From: Sulfurimonas sp. UBA6792
GTDB lineage: Bacteria > Campylobacterota > Campylobacteria > Campylobacterales > Sulfurimonadaceae
Length of the DNA stretch: 13,781 bases
Assembly (NCBI GenBank): GCA_002452425.1
Contig: DKFQ01000132.1
Location: forward strand, 1 to 13,781
Direction: 5' to 3'
Part shown: positions 6,114 through 13,352 of the stretch, in pieces
Layout: the number at the start of each line of letters is the position of its first letter
Numbering within the stretch: the stretch's first letter is position 1
Notes under the pieces: model-generated
Told to the model about the DNA's origin: nothing
Database searches by the model: none
Seen by the model: the letters and a program-made list of their open reading frames with translations, nothing else
Program-made: the position numbers and the translations under genes

Positions 6114-6701
6114 TTATTTCACTCCATAGTGCATAAGAGTTGCTACAAGTTTTTCCATAGAAGAACCTTTAGAAACTTTAGCAAGAACATCTCTTGCTTC
6201 TTGCGTTTTGTTGGCATTTAAGAGCAGCACAGCACTTCGAACAAGTGCCAAATCTCTAAAAATCGCATCTTGTCTTGAAGCATACTTTTGAAGGGAAGCT
6301 TCATCCATCGCCATCTCGTACTCTGCCAAATCACTTACTACAAGTGCTTTTGTATCTTTTAAACTCTTAAGCGCTTGCGCATCTTTGTTTGCAACTGCTT
6401 GCGAAAAAATCCAAGCATCATGTAACTCAGGTGCCAATGCTTTGATATCATTGAGAGCTGCGCCATCTTTTGGGTTTGCACTCAGTTTTGCAAAAGCTAT
6501 GTTGATGCTCTCTAGTTTGCTTTTCTGGTTCATCTCATACGCTACATTTGCAACAGCAAAAAGAACAACAGCCGCAACAGAAGCGATAATGACATTTTTA
6601 TATTTTTTGATAAATTTCTCAGTCACAACTGCTTTTTCAAAAAACTTCTCTTCGGAGTTCAACTCCTCTTTTACCATCTCTATATTTTCTTTTAAGCTCA
6701 A
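6114..6701 (-). CDS. YfgM-like membrane-anchored TPR protein
   Basis: A 195-aa protein with a charged cytoplasmic N-terminus, one transmembrane helix at residues ~38-53 (VIIASVAAVVLFAVANVAY) and an Ala/Lys-rich helical domain that looks like degenerate tetratricopeptide repeats. YfgM in E. coli is a single-pass periplasmic chaperone-associated protein encoded directly before bamB. Here the gene directly precedes a BamB-like lipoprotein with a 4-nt gap. The TTG at 6701 is the better start because AAGGAAG sits just upstream. A TTG at 6719 would add six residues without a ribosome binding site. The promoter must lie in the 6702-6814 gap shared with gatC. Similarity is judged by architecture and synteny rather than strong motifs. 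Confidence 0.65.
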   Translation of the reverse strand: MSLKENIEMVKEELNSEEKFFEKAVVTEKFIKKYKNVIIASVAAVVLFAVANVAYEMNQKSKLESINIAFAKLSANPKDGAALNDIKALAPELHDAWIFSQAVANKDAQALKSLKDTKALVVSDLAEYEMAMDEASLQKYASRQDAIFRDLALVRSAVLLLNANKTQEARDVLAKVSKGSSMEKLVATLMHYGVK

Positions 6702-6814
6702 AAATCTTCCTTCTTTCAAAAAGTCTAAAATAGTATCGCATATTTTGTTAAACTTTCATCAAAGAGAGAGCTTTTTTTTGTTACAATCGTTTAAAACTAT
6801 CAGAGGATTGTTGT
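6702..6814. promoter_or_regulatory. Divergent promoter region between the YfgM-like gene and gatC
   Basis: A 113-bp gap separates genes reading outward. For gatC there is a T-tract followed by an extended -10, TG-T-TACAAT (6779-6787), with transcription expected near 6794. For the minus-strand gene a weaker TACTAT (6730-6735) could serve as -10. No operator palindrome stands out. Confidence 0.5.
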
Positions 6815-7105
6815 ATGCAAGTGGATAATGCGTTATTAGCTAAACTAGAAAAATTATCATTTTTAAAAATTTCGGACGATAAGCGTGAAGAGATTATTGA
6901 GCAACTCTCACAAATCGTAAATTTTGTAGATAACCTAGGCGAGTTGGACACAGATGGCGTTGATGATAAGTTTGCGATGAGTGATGCAGCTACATTTTTA
7001 AGAGAAGATGCTCCATCTTGTGATGCTTCCGTCAATGAGAGCATCCTTAAAAATGCACCGCAAAGTAGTGACCATTTCTTTATCGTACCAAAAATCATAG
7101 AATAA
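6815..7105 (+). CDS. gatC: Asp-tRNA(Asn)/Glu-tRNA(Gln) amidotransferase subunit C
   Basis: GatC is the small subunit of GatCAB, which converts mischarged Glu-tRNA(Gln) and Asp-tRNA(Asn) into Gln- and Asn-tRNA; Campylobacterota depend on this route. The 96-aa length is normal. It shows the family layout: an N-terminal helical pair (LEKLSFLKISDDKREEII), the QIVNFVDNLGELDTDGV turn, the LREDAP motif and the C-terminal DHFFIVPKIIE tail that wraps between GatA and GatB. The ATG at 6815 has AGAGGA 7 nt upstream. gatA and gatB are not adjacent, which is common in this phylum. The next gene, pilT, appears to have its own promoter. Confidence 0.93.
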   Translation: MQVDNALLAKLEKLSFLKISDDKREEIIEQLSQIVNFVDNLGELDTDGVDDKFAMSDAATFLREDAPSCDASVNESILKNAPQSSDHFFIVPKIIE

Positions 7106-7125
7106 CACTTGAAATAGAAAAAGAG

Positions 7126-7134
7126 TGTTATAAT
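7126..7134 (+). promoter_or_regulatory. Extended -10 promoter for pilT
   Basis: TGTTATAAT is a perfect extended -10 (TG-n-TATAAT). It lies in the 84-bp gap between gatC and pilT and gives a leader of about 50 nt. TTGAAA at 7109-7114 could be a -35, but its spacing of 14 nt is short. Confidence 0.6.
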
Positions 7135-7189
7135 TTAGTGCGTAACATAAAACAGAAGAAATAAACTCAAAATAAATAAGGGGTTGGCT

Positions 7190-8272
7190 ATGAGTCAAGA
7201 AAACAGTAAAGCTATTGATATAAAAAAGTTACTAAAGAGTGTTTTGCATTTTGAATCTTCGGATTTGCATCTTGTTCCAGGAAGTGAACCGCAAATCAGG
7301 ATTGACAAATCTTTAAAACCACTAAACCTTCCAGTTTTAAACGCCAAAGAGATAGAAGAGATGGCGTATGCACTCATCGAGGATAAACAAAAGAAGATTT
7401 TTGAAGACAAAAATGAACTTGACTTCTCATTTGAGCTCGAAAATGTAGGTCGTTTCCGTGCAAACTACTACCGTACTATCGGGGGAATTTCATGTGCATT
7501 TCGTATGATTCCCATAGATATCCCACCACTTGAGAAGTTCAACAACAACCCGATTTTTAAAGAGCTTGTCAAAAGAGAAAAAGGGCTTATCCTTGTTACA
7601 GGACCAACGGGAAGCGGTAAGTCAACAACACTTGCTTCTATGCTTCACGAGATTAACTTAACAGTAAACAAGCATATCATAACCATCGAAGACCCAGTTG
7701 AATTTGTGCATACAAACATCAAATCACTCTTCTCACAACGAGAGGTCGGCTCAGACACAAGCTCTTTTGCAACAGCGCTCAAATACGCACTAAGACAAGA
7801 CCCTGACGTTATCCTTGTAGGTGAGATGAGGGACAAAGAGACCATCTCCGCTGCTCTAACAGCGGCAGAGACAGGTCACATCGTTTTTGGAACACTCCAT
7901 ACAAACTCAGCAGCTTCCACTATCAACCGTATCATTGACGTTTTTGATGCAGGGGAACAAGCACAGGTAAGAGCGCAGCTAGCCTCTTCACTTATCTCTG
8001 TTATCTCTCAGTCTCTTATGCCAAGAATCGGCGGCGGTATCGTTGCGACACAAGAAGTTTTGATAGCAAATCCTGCTATCCAAAACCTTATCAGAGAAGA
8101 CAAAGTGCATCAAATCTACTCTCAAATGCAGTTAAACCAAAATGAGACAAATATGACAACACAAACCGATCAGCTCTTAACACTCCTACGCAAAAAAGTT
8201 ATCTCCAAAGAGACTGCTATTACCGCTTCCAACAGACCTGAAGAGCTGATGAAAATCCTCCATAATATGTAA
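7190..8272 (+). CDS. pilT: Type IV pilus retraction ATPase PilT
   Basis: PilT is a hexameric ATPase that depolymerises type IV pili, driving twitching, surface sensing and DNA uptake. The 360-aa protein shows an N-terminal PAS-like domain (~1-110, with SSDLHLVPGSEPQIRI). The RecA-like motor follows: Walker A GPTGSGKST, an Asp box around IEDPVEF, Walker B region DPDVILVGEMRD and His box TGHIVFGTLHTN. The C-terminal AIQNLIRE corresponds to the AIRNLIRE element that separates PilT from the assembly ATPase PilB. ATG 7190 is preferred over the TTG at 7184 because AAGGGG ends 6 nt before it. No other pilus gene is in the window. PilU is a possible alternative paralogue but less likely. Confidence 0.92.
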   Translation: MSQENSKAIDIKKLLKSVLHFESSDLHLVPGSEPQIRIDKSLKPLNLPVLNAKEIEEMAYALIEDKQKKIFEDKNELDFSFELENVGRFRANYYRTIGGISCAFRMIPIDIPPLEKFNNNPIFKELVKREKGLILVTGPTGSGKSTTLASMLHEINLTVNKHIITIEDPVEFVHTNIKSLFSQREVGSDTSSFATALKYALRQDPDVILVGEMRDKETISAALTAAETGHIVFGTLHTNSAASTINRIIDVFDAGEQAQVRAQLASSLISVISQSLMPRIGGGIVATQEVLIANPAIQNLIREDKVHQIYSQMQLNQNETNMTTQTDQLLTLLRKKVISKETAITASNRPEELMKILHNM

Positions 8273-8298
8273 AAATCTTGCTTTGTTGCAAGGTTTTT
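8271..8298. terminator. Bidirectional intrinsic terminator overlapping two stop codons
   Basis: A hairpin with stem CTTGC/GCAAG (8277-8281 with 8288-8292) and loop TTTGTT is flanked by AAAAA on the left and TTTTT on the right. Either strand therefore ends in a T-run. It serves converging pilT and the methyltransferase gene and includes bases of both TAA stops (8270-8272 and 8297-8299). Confidence 0.75.
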
Positions 8299-9286
8299 AC
8301 CTCTTCCTAAACCTTACCATCTTAAAGCGCTCGCCCAAAAAATTTGGCATGATTAAGATTTTTACTTTTTCTAACTCTTGTTTGTAGATTTTCTCATCTG
8401 CTTTTTCTCTTAGTATCTCTAAAAGTTCCAAGATTCCCATGTCTATAAGAGCCACCATCTGCGCTTTTAGCTCCACAAACTCTACTCCGGCTTCTAAAAA
8501 AGCATCTCTGACATGAGCAAATGTTACATCATAAGTTATATCTGATTTTGCAAAGAGTTCTTCTCTTTTGATATTTTCATCGAAAAATGGAATCACCTCG
8601 TGTTTTGCATACACTCTAAGTGAAAAGTCTGGGCGGGCTTGCATCTCTCCGTAGTCAAAACTCATAAACTCAAATTTTTTGCATGAAGCTGCAATCTCAA
8701 GAGCAAACTCTTCATAACCTTTTGCTATTTCGCCTCTATCTTTATGATACTTTTTGGCTTTTTGTTCCACCCATGCATCTTCAACATCAAAAACGACTTC
8801 ATGCCCATTAACGCTCGCACTCTTGCCTTTGTAGTAGAGTTCGCATGGGAACGCGTCAAATATCTCGTTTGCAATAAAAAAAGCATTTTGGCACTTTAAC
8901 TCGCTTAAAGATTTGTAGTGTGTAAGCTTTACAACATCACCAAAACTCTCTTTAAAATAGCTCTTTTGAAACTCTTGAAGTGCGTCAAATCGCTCAATGA
9001 TGACAAACTGTAGTGTTTGAAGCAGTTGTGGGCGAAGTGTGTATATAAACTCTATAACATCGGCTAAAAAGTAGCCATGATGTGCTCCTATCTCGCAAAT
9101 CACTCCATTTTGTTCTAAAAAACCCTCATCGACTAATGAGACAATATGCTTTGCAATCGTTCCGCCAAAAAACTTGCTCGTACTGACAGAGGTGTAAAAA
9201 TCCCCGCTTTTGCCTATGTTTTTGTAGGTTGCATAGTAGCCATCTTTGCCGTATAGCCACTCTGACATATAGTAGCTAAATCTCAT
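8297..9286 (-). CDS. MidA/NDUFAF7-like SAM-dependent methyltransferase
   Basis: Members of this family (PF02636; mitochondrial NDUFAF7/MidA) methylate an arginine of a complex I subunit in eukaryotes; bacterial roles are less clear. Visible features of the ~329-aa protein are an N-terminal YYMSEWLYGKDGYY segment, the GKSGDFYTSVSTSKFFG motif, the SAM-binding loop ICEIGAHHGYF, the ANEIFDAFP motif and a later SFDYGE. The ATG at 9286 is preferred. An ATG at 9301 adds five residues, and neither has a strong ribosome binding site. Either start overlaps the TolC-like gene (by 11 or 26 nt), so the gene is the tail of the operon. The family call is good; the target protein is unknown. Confidence 0.8.
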   Translation of the reverse strand: MRFSYYMSEWLYGKDGYYATYKNIGKSGDFYTSVSTSKFFGGTIAKHIVSLVDEGFLEQNGVICEIGAHHGYFLADVIEFIYTLRPQLLQTLQFVIIERFDALQEFQKSYFKESFGDVVKLTHYKSLSELKCQNAFFIANEIFDAFPCELYYKGKSASVNGHEVVFDVEDAWVEQKAKKYHKDRGEIAKGYEEFALEIAASCKKFEFMSFDYGEMQARPDFSLRVYAKHEVIPFFDENIKREELFAKSDITYDVTFAHVRDAFLEAGVEFVELKAQMVALIDMGILELLEILREKADEKIYKQELEKVKILIMPNFLGERFKMVRFRKR

Positions 9287-10481
9287 TTTTGTACATCTCA
9301 TAGAGTGTTAAAAGCTCTAGTTGCTTGTCTATATCATAGATGGCAACATCACTCTTTTGAATCTCTACAGAGTTTTGCATCAGCTCGACATCAAACTCCG
9401 CTTTGTATCCAGCTTCAAAGAGCTGCTTTGTATCTGCTAAAAGTCTCTCATAAATATCTCTGTTTTCAACACTAAGCTGCTTTTTTTTCTCAAAATTTTC
9501 TATATTTTGCATAACTTGTTCATAGATAGCACGAAGTTCTCTTTTTCTATCTTCAACAACCAATTTTGACTTCATGTAGTCAACTTTTGAAGACTCCATA
9601 TCTCTAAAACTGTTGATATCAAGAGGAAGATTTGCTTTGAAACCAAAGTTGTAGTAATCCTTTTCATTTGCTCCAAACTGGAAGATTGTATCACTCTTAT
9701 CCCAGTTGTACCCTGCTACAAGATTGACTTTTGGAAGGTATTTTGCCATCGTCACATCGGTAAAGTGACGGTTTTTTTCTATCTCACTTTGCGACATAGT
9801 TAAAACGATATTGTCTTCCAAAAACTCTTTTTGAGTTATTATTTCGAGACTCGGAACAGCTGCATCTTTGTAGTTCATATCGCTTATGGCATTAAACTTT
9901 GAGATTAATCGCTCTTTATTTGTCTCTATATCATAAAGTGCTTGGATGAGCTGGTTACGCTCGATGATGGCACTATCTAAAAAACCAGAGTCAAGCTGAC
10001 CATTCAGGTAATCTTCCTTTTTTTGCGCAAGGCTAATCTCGGCATTTTTGATAAGGAGATTTTGCTTCTCTCTTTTTAAATCCATCTGTTTTATCTGCAT
10101 AAGCAGTGAGATAGCATCCTTAACAAGCTTCTTTTTTGCAACATCTATAGAGTAGTCTGCATAGATTCTTGAAGCCTCTGCAAACTTGATCCCATAGTAG
10201 ATGCCTCCACTCTGAAAGATGGGCTGATCAATCTTGATAGAAGCATTTTCGCCAGTCTGTTCATCTCCATAAGGGTTACTTTTAGAGTAGCTATAGTTAA
10301 GGTTAAGAGGTGCTATCCATGAATCACGAAGTTTGGAACTCTCCGCATCATTTTTTTGATAGTCATAGCGAAACTGCTCTTTTTTAGTCTCTGAAATATA
10401 CTCCTCTAGCTTCTCATCACACAGAAGAAGCGTAGTGCTACAAAGAGCTAAGAACGCGATTGAGAGCTTCAAAACCTTCAT
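9276..10481 (-). CDS. TolC-family outer-membrane efflux protein
   Basis: A 401-aa exported protein with an N-terminal signal peptide (residues ~1-21). The long, charged, coiled-coil-rich helices are typical of TolC-family channels, which form trimeric outer-membrane ducts for type I secretion or RND efflux. Two related halves are discernible, each with a beta segment (WIAPLNLNYSYS and YLPKVNLVAGYNW) followed by long helices. A beta-like QPIFQSGGIYYGIKFA also fits the family. The ATG at 10481 lies inside argD, giving a 44-nt out-of-frame overlap, and GAGGA sits 5 nt upstream of it. A periplasmic adaptor protein is encoded upstream in the same operon and is the probable partner. No inner-membrane pump gene is visible in the window. 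Transported substrate is unknown. Confidence 0.87.
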   Translation of the reverse strand: MKVLKLSIAFLALCSTTLLLCDEKLEEYISETKKEQFRYDYQKNDAESSKLRDSWIAPLNLNYSYSKSNPYGDEQTGENASIKIDQPIFQSGGIYYGIKFAEASRIYADYSIDVAKKKLVKDAISLLMQIKQMDLKREKQNLLIKNAEISLAQKKEDYLNGQLDSGFLDSAIIERNQLIQALYDIETNKERLISKFNAISDMNYKDAAVPSLEIITQKEFLEDNIVLTMSQSEIEKNRHFTDVTMAKYLPKVNLVAGYNWDKSDTIFQFGANEKDYYNFGFKANLPLDINSFRDMESSKVDYMKSKLVVEDRKRELRAIYEQVMQNIENFEKKKQLSVENRDIYERLLADTKQLFEAGYKAEFDVELMQNSVEIQKSDVAIYDIDKQLELLTLYEMYKNEI

Positions 10482-11622
10482 CTATTTCCTCTTTTGTGAT
10501 TGTCAGAGCTGGTAAAAGTCTCAGCGTATCTCTTCCTGCTCGCAGCACAATTACACCCTCTTCTCTTGCATTTAAGATGATTTTAGCGAGTGTGTCGCCA
10601 TCTTTAACACGAAGTCCACACATCATACCTATACCCACTTTTGAAGTAAAAATATCTCTATGTGCGCTATAAAATTTCTCTAAAGCGTCATCAAAATAGT
10701 CTATACTCTTTTGTAGTGTGCCCTCATCATACATCTCATCTAAGATATCCATCACCTCACACGCTGCAGTTGCACTTAAAAAGTTTCCGCCAAATGTAGA
10801 ACCATGGTCTCCTGCATTAAAAATATCTTTATGCGTTGTCATAACAACACCTATCGGCACGCCCCCACCAAGCCCCTTTGCCAAAGTTACGATATCCGGT
10901 TCAATGTCATAGTAGTTAGATGCCAAAAACTTTCCGGTTCTATAAACTCCCGTCTGTACCTCATCGATGATAAGCAAAACATCTTTTGACTTTAAAAATT
11001 TTGCAAGTTTCTGCACCGCTTCTCTATCCAGAGGCTGAACTCCGCCCTCACCCTGCACAAGTTCTATCATAACCGCACACGTATGGTCATCCACCAAACT
11101 CTCAACATGATTTATATCATCCGCATAAACAAAACCATCTGGATAAGGACCAAAATAGTTATGCATATATGCCTGACCAGTCGCTTTTACCGTTGTAATC
11201 GTTCTTCCATGGAAAGAGTGCTGCAGCGTTATGACCTTATATCTCTTTAACTCGCCCTCTTTTTCGCCAAACTTTCTCGCTATTTTGATAGCGCCCTCAT
11301 TAGCTTCTGCACCGCTGTTTCCAAAAAAGCACTTCATATCGTAACCGCTTGCCTCGACTATCTTTTGCGCAGCTTTTGCCTGTGGTGCTATGTAGTATAG
11401 GTTAGAGGTGTGTGTTAGTTTTGAGAGCTGGTTGCAGATGGCATCGTTGACTCTTTTGTTTGCGTGCCCAACACTGCAAACTGCTATGCCTGAAGCAAAA
11501 TCTATATATCTTTTGCCATTAACGTCATAAAGTTTTGCATTGTCCCCACTTACAAACTCAACATCCGCTCTTGCATAGGTTGGCAAAACATATTTTTTAT
11601 CTAAATCTTTTGTATTACTCAT
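10438..11622 (-). CDS. argD: Acetylornithine aminotransferase
   Basis: ArgD is a PLP enzyme that makes N-acetylornithine from N-acetylglutamate semialdehyde in arginine synthesis; it can also act on succinyldiaminopimelate. The 394-aa length is typical. Visible class-III aminotransferase motifs are GNSGAEANE (101-109, phosphate cup), SFHGRT (136-141), IELVQGEGG (186-194), IIDEVQTG (218-225, Asp220 to the PLP pyridine nitrogen) and LAKGLGGGVPIG with Schiff-base Lys249. STFGGNFLS and the C-terminal LRLLPALTIT also fit. The start ATG makes an ATGA overlap with the upstream oxidoreductase and has GAGG about 8 nt before it. The end overlaps the TolC-like gene by 44 nt. Other arg genes are not adjacent, so regulation follows the mixed operon. 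Confidence 0.93.
   Translation of the reverse strand: MSNTKDLDKKYVLPTYARADVEFVSGDNAKLYDVNGKRYIDFASGIAVCSVGHANKRVNDAICNQLSKLTHTSNLYYIAPQAKAAQKIVEASGYDMKCFFGNSGAEANEGAIKIARKFGEKEGELKRYKVITLQHSFHGRTITTVKATGQAYMHNYFGPYPDGFVYADDINHVESLVDDHTCAVMIELVQGEGGVQPLDREAVQKLAKFLKSKDVLLIIDEVQTGVYRTGKFLASNYYDIEPDIVTLAKGLGGGVPIGVVMTTHKDIFNAGDHGSTFGGNFLSATAACEVMDILDEMYDEGTLQKSIDYFDDALEKFYSAHRDIFTSKVGIGMMCGLRVKDGDTLAKIILNAREEGVIVLRAGRDTLRLLPALTITKEEIDEGFEALNRVLSSL
10487..10491 (-). promoter_or_regulatory. Ribosome binding site of the TolC-like gene, inside argD
   Basis: GAGGA on the minus strand, 5 nt before the ATG at 10481, lies within the argD coding sequence. It makes the 44-nt overlap believable rather than a start-calling error. 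Confidence 0.65.
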
Positions 11623-13352
11623 CTTTTAACCTCTACCTTATTTTCTTGGAATATTGCGCTTTTAGCGCTTAATGCATGCTTTGAAGGGGTTAAATTATTG
11701 ACCCCTTTCGTACCACTATAGATCAAAACACAATCAGAGCGCAAATCGTTGTTGTGCCTCACACTAAGCCTCACACTTCCGCTAGCCGATGTAACACTTA
11801 CCATCTCTCCCTCCCTAAACCCCAAAGAACTATGCAGATAGACGCTCTCTTGGCGGTAAAATTGCGAATTTAAACTTGTAGGGCTCTTGCTGGTGATGAG
11901 ATACATCCCCTCCTCTTCATCTATCTTAGAACCTATCTCATCAAGAAAAACAAATTCGCCATCTTTGGTATCAAAACCGTTGCTGTACGGGTTCTCTTCT
12001 CGTTTATCGACATAAAGCAATCCATCTATTTTTTGCACTGCAAAACCCTTAAAATGGTTTATATAAAACTCTTCACTCTCTAAAGCGATGCCAAACTCTC
12101 TGCACAGATACGCACTCAAATCATACTCACTGATTCCCACATCTGTCTCCGCCACCTTTGGCATAAAAGAGATTCTATTGTGTGAGTAAGATGTTCTTAC
12201 ATCATTTTTATATAAAAAGCTCTTTGCAGGTATCACAAGGTCAGCCATCTCGCTTGTCTCATTCTCAAAAAGCCCAAAATAGACTACGTTTTTTACACCC
12301 TCCATCGATGCTCTTACTCGATTTGAGTCTGGCATCTGGGAGAGCGGATTTGCACCCTGAACAAAAACCGTTTCAAAACTGCTAAACTCGGTAAGCACTT
12401 TTGATACTCTTTTGCTCTGCGTAACAAAAGGAGAGGAAATGTTTGCTCGTGAAGCGCCCAAATAACTCACACCACACCCCTCTTTTCCGAAAAGTCCAAG
12501 CATTGCCGCTAAAGCATCAATGGAGCGCATGACATCTGCCCCATTATGATACTTTTGGATACCGACACCGCAAACAAAAGCTACTTTTTTCTCTTTAACA
12601 AGTCTCAAAAAATCTCCAAGTTGCCCAAGAGAGACATCCATTTGGTCTAAAACCGCCTTGATGCGCAGATTTTGTGTCAACTCATAGTACTCTTCATATC
12701 CACTTGCGTACTTCTCTAAAAACTCCTCATCACACCCATTTTCGATATGCAAAAAACGCGCAAGCAACATCGCTAAAAACTGGTCAGTGTGCGGTTTAAG
12801 CTGGATATGCAAATCAGCCATTTTTGCTATTGGTGTCTTTATGGGGTCGATAACGACGATAGTTTTACCTTTAATGAGGGGAAGAAGATGGCTTGATGTA
12901 GTGTGTGGATTTCTACCCCAAAAAACAACTACTTCTGATTTTGCAATCTCTTGAATAGGCATCGTTTTGTTGCTGCCTCTGCCCTCTATAACTCCCGCCT
13001 CACCTGCTCCGTCACACAAACTCCCCTCTGTCAAAACAGCACCATAAGAAGCAAAAAAATGGTCTGTAACCTCTTGCATCAGCCCAAAATTGCCACTTCC
13101 TCGGTAGTGAAGTATCTTATTTTTCGGGGAACTCTCTATAATCTCTTTAAGCTTTTGAAGTGCTGCGTCAAGAGAGATTTCTTCCCCTTTATATCTTGGC
13201 ATTTGGATAGTTGCATGCTTTTCGTAGTGGTTGAGATGTGGGCACAAAAAGCCTTGCGTATGACCCTCTTTTACCCCTTTTAACTTATGATTGTCAAAAA
13301 GTATCTCACATGCATCATAACAATCGAGCGGGCATGCAGTTTTATCACTCAT
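11619..13352 (-). CDS. Molybdopterin-dependent oxidoreductase (DMSO-reductase superfamily)
   Basis: A 577-aa cytoplasmic protein with no signal or Tat leader. The N-terminus carries a [4Fe-4S] motif, Cys7, Cys11, Cys15 and Cys37. The molybdopterin domains follow: EGSLCDGAGEAG with Cys113 as a possible Mo ligand, a VVVFWGRNPHTTSSH segment, a VVIDP strand, QGANPLSQMPD and PAKSFLYKNDVRTSYSHNR. A C-terminal beta domain from ~480 binds the second pterin (YLITSKSPTSLNSQF, then LHSSLGFREGEMVSVTSASG). It is short for the superfamily, and the substrate cannot be told from sequence; a formate-dehydrogenase-like or uncharacterised oxidoreductase is possible. No electron-transfer subunit is adjacent. It overlaps the adaptor gene by 8 nt and argD by 4 nt. 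The superfamily is secure, the reaction unknown. Confidence 0.88.
   Translation of the reverse strand: MSDKTACPLDCYDACEILFDNHKLKGVKEGHTQGFLCPHLNHYEKHATIQMPRYKGEEISLDAALQKLKEIIESSPKNKILHYRGSGNFGLMQEVTDHFFASYGAVLTEGSLCDGAGEAGVIEGRGSNKTMPIQEIAKSEVVVFWGRNPHTTSSHLLPLIKGKTIVVIDPIKTPIAKMADLHIQLKPHTDQFLAMLLARFLHIENGCDEEFLEKYASGYEEYYELTQNLRIKAVLDQMDVSLGQLGDFLRLVKEKKVAFVCGVGIQKYHNGADVMRSIDALAAMLGLFGKEGCGVSYLGASRANISSPFVTQSKRVSKVLTEFSSFETVFVQGANPLSQMPDSNRVRASMEGVKNVVYFGLFENETSEMADLVIPAKSFLYKNDVRTSYSHNRISFMPKVAETDVGISEYDLSAYLCREFGIALESEEFYINHFKGFAVQKIDGLLYVDKREENPYSNGFDTKDGEFVFLDEIGSKIDEEEGMYLITSKSPTSLNSQFYRQESVYLHSSLGFREGEMVSVTSASGSVRLSVRHNNDLRSDCVLIYSGTKGVNNLTPSKHALSAKSAIFQENKVEVKR

Noticed and set aside
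6781..7098. 105-codon open frame on the minus strand
   Set aside because: It is antisense to gatC, which has a clear ribosome binding site and family motifs.
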